Source: Cymodocea nodosa (lineage: Eukaryota > Streptophyta > Magnoliopsida > Alismatales > Cymodoceaceae). From it: a stretch of DNA of 64,000 nucleotides. The number at the start of each line of letters is the position of its first letter. Position 1 is the first letter of the stretch. The position numbers and the translations under genes are program-made. The DNA lies in the NCBI GenBank assembly GCA_036874045.1, contig CM072336.1:27293501-27357500 (forward strand). Direction: 5' to 3'. Positions 58,301 to 64,000 of the stretch are shown here, in pieces. Under the pieces are notes generated by a model that saw only the letters and a program-made list of their open reading frames with translations, had not been told where the DNA came from and ran no database searches.

Positions 58301-61300
58301 AAATATATAGACGACCATGACTTCAAGGGCATAGGTAGATATCAAAGCATGATGGGCACCAAGGAGGCGGCTTTCATAATAGCACCATGACTTGATTAAT
58401 ATAATACTACGTTTGAACAAATTGTCTTTTCCGATGAAGATATCAACCTACAACAGGTTCAGAATATTTCATACAATTTATAGACAAAACATCCAAAGAT
58501 GATAAAATGAGACATAGAACAAAGATTGTAAAGAAAGAGCACCTAATACACAAATTCACAATTTGTTTTGAGCCTTTTACTTCCCAATTTTACTCTCAAT
58601 CAATATATTATATTATGTTAAGTTATACATTTTCTAAATTTTTTTTCTATTTTTACTTGTGTTATTCATGCAAGCTTACTCATGTTGCTTTTATAAATTA
58701 TTATAATGAATTTATGCATTTTATTTTTACAATCTAATTCTACCTTTAGTAATTCTACGTTTCCACATGTTATTTTATAAATTTATCCATGTATAACTCA
58801 TCTTCTATATAGAAAATTATAACTTTATCATATGTTAAGATATTATTTTCATTAAATGTTAACCTTTTCATTATAAATCAACAATCTACTTGAAACACAG
58901 GCCTTTAAAATTATATACAATACCATTACCAACATCAATAACAATATTCTTTATAACGAATCTGATACAAGTGTTGATTGGTTACCTGCTCAAGGAAGCA
59001 CAATGTGCGAATGCCTCCTATCTGACTAAATGATATATCTACCATGATATTGTCAATAAGGCATTTGACAAGCTTTACCTGTCAGTAAAAACTTTGGTAA
59101 GAAAATATTTTACATTTTAAAATTAAAGTGTGAGAACTTCAGAAATTGTGTCGAGAGAGCAAAAGTAATAACATATTTATGATGATTTGTAGACGACTGC
59201 CATCATGTGACACCAGGTAAGATGTCACTTGTTCAATACAGAAAACTTTGACCAGAGAAAATCATATTTGTAAAGTGTGGTACTAGAAAACATGCTTATA
59301 CATCGAGAAACCATTTAAAATATGAAGAGCACCATAAGATCACAACTAATTCCTGAATAATCCAGTCAAAACAAACCTTTAAGTATGGTAACCTTCATGT
59401 ATTTGTGCTGGTGTGCCCATATTAAAATATGAGCTTCTTTCCTATAATAAGAATTTAAAATAATGTTACTAGTAATGCCACCAAGAAAATTTCTAGATGG
59501 CACCTCTTTTTAAAAATCATTTTATCATTAACATTAAAATTTATTTATCTAATTATTTAACCTATGTTATAATATAGTGTGTGCTATATTATATTATATT
59601 ATAACATCAAAACTCACCTCCAATGCTCAAAAACCCATTTTTGGGATATACCCATTTGGTGCCACATATCCGCCATGTCAGTGTGGACCTACCCCATGAC
59701 AACTCATTAACTAATTGATCCACATAGATATGTCAAGAGGACATATGGTAGTGGCTTGCCACAAAGATACGCTACATCATTGTCATGTGGACATTCCACA
59801 TCATCACCACATGTACACCATGACAGCAACATGTGGCATCCTCTTATTGGATGATGATTATCTTATCCATTATTTTATTCCCAATACAGACATATGGTAG
59901 TAGGCCTGCCATATCAGCACCACATTAGCATCACATCATTGCCACATAGCACACTACATCATCAATCTTATATATTTTGCTTTTTCTTAAGAACAAATCC
60001 AACAATTCACAATTTGTCACGTCATTTGATCCAATGCTTTTGATTTTAGCATCTAGATTCAATCCAATGATTTAGATTGTATCATCTTACCCTTTGATCT
60101 GATGGTTTAGATTAGATCATCCAGATTTCATCCGACAATAGAGAATTAATCTTCTTTTTATCCAACAATTAAGATTTCATCTAAGATGAATGACCAAGAT
60201 CAAACCACTTAGATTTAATCTAACAGTCTGGATCACATCACCCATGATCAAATCAATCAGATCCAACGACCCATATTTTTACTACTTTTAAGCTGATGGT
60301 CATGAACAAATATACATTTCAACAATTGAAATCCAAACCCCCCCAATTAGATCGAATGGTCTGGATTATACAATCATTGATTTAATCATAAAAATCCAAT
60401 GAACAGCATTTAATGTCATGGTCAGATGAATCATGATCATCCAATTGCCTGCCACATCAACTTGTTGATTTAGCCACAACCATTTGCAAGATGCAGACAA
60501 ATTCAACTGCAACGGTGGACCCAATGATTGGGCAAATATAAACTCCACGATTTCTACCTCTTGAAGGGGGCTCTCACAATTTCAAGGTTATTTTTTAATT
60601 AATTTAAGTAATATTCATTGTTATTTTTTCATTTGAAAACCAATTGTTAAAATTTAACAAAAATTGGTAAATTTTAAGACCTTTAGATCAAAGATCAATA
60701 TTTACTTAATTTAGTAAAAAATTTGTCATGTATTTGTAGTCATCTAATAGTAAAATTTATAAGATTACTTTCATCTCTACATGTATTTATGGAAAGAATT
60801 CAAGGTGATAGTAAGGTGGCATTTGAAATCAATTTTAGAAGCTCAAATTTTCATAAAATAGTGATTCTCCATTGATTATAAGGTAGTGAAATATAGAGCA
60901 CTGTTCAAAATCTTCTCGATTCTTTTCAAAATTTATCATGTCAATGGTATTTATGAACAACTTTTGTGATTATGTGACTATGCAAAATTCAAGACATTTA
61001 GAATGATCTCAAATGAGACCTAAAAAAGTTACCTAGTGTTACCACTAGGAAATCTTCCCTCATAAGAATTTCATCAAATGACAATTATTCCTATAAAAAG
61101 AAAATGCATAAAAATATTTTATAGTCTGATGAAAGCTATTCTAGGAAATTTAAATGAACTACACCTCAGCATTGATGTACTGCACATCCTTAACCTCAAA
61201 ATCAGCATGCATGTTCCTTTTCTCTTCTTCTTCCAGAACAGCATGGACTCTGCTGGCCAAATTTTCATCATTTGAAGCACCAATAACAGTCAAATCAATA

Positions 61301-63089
61301 TCTCCATCAGGAAGATATGTCTTTAATGGCACTGATCCAAATGGGAACACCTGTGCAGGCATAAATACAGAAATAAGAGGAAGAGGTCTAAATACTTCCA
61401 TTTTACAAAAATGGTGCAATAATCAGCAAGACCTAAGAGAGGAATGATAAATTAATAGAAATATGTATCCAAATAGCCGGCTATATAACTATTCTTTGGT
61501 ACTTTTATGTAATCACGGGGAAGCTAGAACATGCCTGATTGGATAGGTCCAATGCACACTTGAATTATTACCTCCAGATTATAATATGAGGGAGAGGCAA
61601 CTAATTATATAAAAATGATATATATATATATATATAGTTAAAAAATAATCACATGTTAAAGAATTGACAAGTATAGAACACTAACAATAGACAACAGGAT
61701 GCCGAGATCTTTGATAGCTTAGGCATTCAAAACCTTCGACATTAACAATAGACAACAAGATTGACAGAAAAATATAAAATAATGCTGTTCATTGCACAGA
61801 TATTGAGACACCTGCCTAGGCATCTTGATGCCATAAAAGCTTTAAGCCTTTATCACCCAGATTTGTCTTGAATAAATAGATCATAACCAGATCCGGTTAT
61901 GGAAACATAAAGAGATCAACTGTTTTAAAGGAAAATTAGGACAAAAACAATCTTTCTTCTTATTCCACCCAGTTCGACAGTCATTAGCCCCCCGTCATCC
62001 TTCTGGCAAGCTCCTTCTTATATGCCAGGCTTCCAGTGGCCTAATTCTTTAAGCAGCATTAAAAAAAGAAAAAGAAGCCATTTAAACAGATTCAAACACA
62101 ATATGTTTTGTTGAAATTGTGGATAAATGGCCACTAGATGGAAAAGATACCATTTAATGTTTTTTAAATCCATATAACATATGTTTTCCGTTTTCTTGAC
62201 CATTGTAATGAGCATAAAATAATCAGTGATGAACAGAGAAATAGAGCATAGTATTGAAAATCTTAAAGCCATGAAAATATTTGTGTCTGTGATTATTTCT
62301 GTACTACCTATTTAGATTCATGAGTTCTGAATTGCTGAGGTAGATGCCAACGGTAAAAAACATCACATGACAACATTAGATAACTTGAAAAAAAAATACA
62401 ACTCTTGTTGCAACATTGACTCTTTGCAATCTAACGTGAAGATTGGATGTTCACAGATGTGACCTGAGCATAGGCTTCATCAGTTTTTTCTCTGTTAGAT
62501 TCATATATTCCAAAAGGTTAGAGAGCCAAAACAGAAAATGTGTAAACGAAACCACATTTCAGAACCCCAAATGGACAACCTGCAGCTTCAAACTATCAAA
62601 AAAACAACATTTAAAAGTTCGCATGAAAAAGGTACAAATGACTCTACTTCTATAAAAATTTTATCATTTTCATTCCAGAATTGCATATCAAGGGGAAAAC
62701 ACAAAAAATGAATGGATGCAGATGCAGTAGAAATCAAATTAACCATTTCATCAGAACCATGCATCCTAAACCATTGCAGCCAAAATGACAGGAAAACAAA
62801 CCATGACAGCGATCTATCATTTATCAAGGATTGGGTTATAAAAATTAATCAAGCCAATCACCTCGGCACCAAGACGCGTTTTAATTAGCTTCTGGACATA
62901 TTCCACAACACATTTCCTCGTCACCTCGGAGGATATGGTGGGTCGAACGAGCCTCAAAATTCTTCGGGTAATCTGCTCCGCTGGCCACCACCCGGCAACA
63001 GGAAATGGCGGCTGACGCGACAACTTGGTAGCACTCAGGCCACCAAATGGTCCATTCTGGTGGGGAAGGCAAACCTTGAGGTCCCCCAT
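55387..63089 (-). CDS. Nucleotidyltransferase with PAP/OAS1-type substrate-binding domain
   Basis: Nine exons: 62862-63089, 61165-61350, 58986-59078, 58265-58447, 58020-58122, 57733-57918, 56498-57633, 55768-56183 and 55387-55513, giving 885 residues with all phases matching. It belongs to the plant group that includes At2g40520/At3g56320, related to non-canonical poly(A) polymerases. The catalytic core shows FGSVPLKTYLPDGDIDL (FGS at 80-82, metal-binding D93 and D95) and the third acid D152 in MVDISF. A helical PAP/OAS1 region runs to about residue 330 (LIKSWCYYESRLLGAHHALI, LEYFSKFDWDKYCISL, FYRIRSAFAYGARKL). The last 500 residues are Ser/Asn/Pro-rich and probably disordered. The final exon (LQTFHLKNNEDFPPLAGQSL, ending SFRY) is added because the splice GAGAG|GTAAAA to TTGCAG keeps the frame and gives a conserved-looking FPPL motif. 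Without that splice the protein stops at 55764. The nucleotide and RNA substrate are unknown. Introns 1 and 2 exceed 1.5 kb. Confidence 0.9.
59530..60380. repeat. Degenerate short-repeat field in nucleotidyltransferase intron 2
   Basis: 59700-59950 is full of variants of CCACATCATCACCACAT and ACATGTGG. From about 60020 to 60380 the sequence repeats words like GATCCAATGGTTTAGATT and CATCTAGATTCAATC every 25-35 bases. Neither part has a coding frame. It may be one old repetitive insertion, but I cannot see borders. Confidence 0.5.
60815..61020. mobile_element. 206-bp MITE with TAA target duplication, nucleotidyltransferase intron 2
   Basis: The left end GGTGGCATTTGAAATCA and the reverse complement of the right end, GGTCTCATTTGAGATCATT, form a terminal inverted repeat. 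TAA stands on both sides (60812-60814 and 61021-61023), as in PIF/Harbinger-type insertions. Left end and interior match the longer copy in AGT2 intron 3. There is no coding capacity. Confidence 0.75.
62070..62215. repeat. Third fragment of the CCATTTAAAC repeat family
   Basis: GCCATTTAAAC (62077-62087) and, further on, TTTTAAATCCATATAACAT followed by GTTTTCCGTTTTCTT (62161-62195) match the order found at 4956-5035. It lies in intron 1 of the nucleotidyltransferase gene. Confidence 0.5.
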
Positions 63090-64000
63090 ACAAAAGAACT
63101 CTCCCTACTAAATGACCAACCAATGAAAACTTCAAGAAACTCAACACCCAAGACCAGAGTAGGACCCCGATGGGACCCGAGAAGGGGTCTTCAAGGGAAA
63201 AGGTCATTTGTGTAAGAAGAAATCATGTTCCAGAATGGATAAACACGGACTGCAAATGCCAACTTGGGGAGAATTCCGATTACCCAATAGAGAGATGATG
63301 AGAAATATGGAATGGGTAAGAGAAATCAAATGAACTGTTTTTTCTTGTTCTTGGTGATCGGTGGATGTTTTTGGAATGCTTCTGGTTTCTGCACCAGGAT
63401 CTTTTTAGGGACCCGTTCAGGTCTTCTGGAAGCAAACATGCACAGAAAACCCAAAAGCCCTCCCCCCTCCTCGCCCAAGAAAACTGGGAAGAATGCGAGG
63501 GGAAGTGGTCTCTACGACACTCAAGAACTGTGGTACTGGCATTTATCCATTTATTCGAGGGAGGAAAAAAAAAGGACATGGTTGGTATTTTCTAATTTAA
63601 AAAGCAGAAAAGTGCAAATATTTAATCTTCACATTGAAAATTAAACTCATAGAAACTGAAGTATAATCATCACCATTATCGAAAAAGAAAATAATTTTAT
63701 TGAATTATTTTGTTTAATTGAATCCTTTCTTTCTGGAAATGACTTCATTAACTTTGATTTATCTGTGATCACAACAATCTAATGCCCAAATTTGCTGAAA
63801 GGAATTTTCAATGGATGATTTGACAAATATATCTTGGGAGAGTTGCCATAGAATTTTATTAGAATGCAAAATCCTTGAATTCTGACAATTAATTCAAATA
63901 AGTAGATGAAAAGATGTAAATCTAAAAAATTAATTATTTCTTTAACAAACTTCACTGTGCCATAAAAGGTTATATTTGAATATTGTTGATGTGAAATTTC
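63090..64000. other. Upstream region of the nucleotidyltransferase gene
   Basis: 63090 to about 63550 is less AT-rich and fits a 5'UTR and proximal promoter for the minus-strand gene. 63600-64000 is AT-rich. I see no other gene, and the window ends here. Confidence 0.5.

Overview
The window is nuclear DNA of a flowering plant. All eight genes I can read carry plant families: augmin subunit 6, a CIPK, a CYP21-4 cyclophilin and an AGT2 aminotransferase among them. They have GT-AG introns with AT-rich interiors, and the spaces between are AT-rich and full of small inverted-repeat transposons. The first exons of the AGT2, AlkB-like and AUG6 genes and the whole TIM23 gene are GC-rich, with GCG/GGC codon runs, while later exons are AT-rich. 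That gradient fits a monocot, probably not a grass, but I cannot name the species.

Layout: 1-5.3 kb is gene-poor, with a decayed coding-like stretch and a repeat. 5344-9503 (-) is alanine:glyoxylate aminotransferase 2, in nine exons. 12568-15494 (-) is an ALKBH1-type AlkB dioxygenase, in seven exons. 17109-28580 (+) is AUG6, in 13 exons with transposon-filled introns. 32103-33458 (+) is a small bHLH-like/ACT-like protein. 33.5-40.4 kb is intergenic and holds a 51-bp minisatellite, a (GTCACAAGTA)-like repeat field and a broken ORF. 40472-41071 (-) is TIM23, intronless. 42894-48684 (+) is a CYP21-4 cyclophilin. 50424-51761 (-) is a CIPK with an intronless coding region and a 5'UTR intron. 55387-63089 (-) is a nucleotidyltransferase with a PAP/OAS1-type domain, in nine exons. 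All exon models were built by hand from splice signals, reading frame and remembered family sequence, and in every model the exon phases join without a frame break.

The genes do not form a pathway or operon. They are independent housekeeping or regulatory genes: mitochondrial photorespiratory or beta-amino-acid transamination, nucleic-acid demethylation, spindle and phragmoplast microtubule nucleation, mitochondrial protein import, Golgi cyclophilin, calcium/CBL signalling and nucleotidyl transfer. Two pairs are head-to-head: AlkB-like/AUG6 (1.6 kb apart) and TIM23/CYP21-4 (1.8 kb between start codons).

I found no previously undescribed biological system. The most useful oddities are three similar phase-0 exons in the N-terminus of the AlkB-like gene, a GC-AG first intron in AUG6, alternative C-termini for the nucleotidyltransferase, a run of 31 G in a CYP21-4 intron, an internally deleted Copia element with LTRs of about 115 bp, and several small transposon families with more than one copy here.
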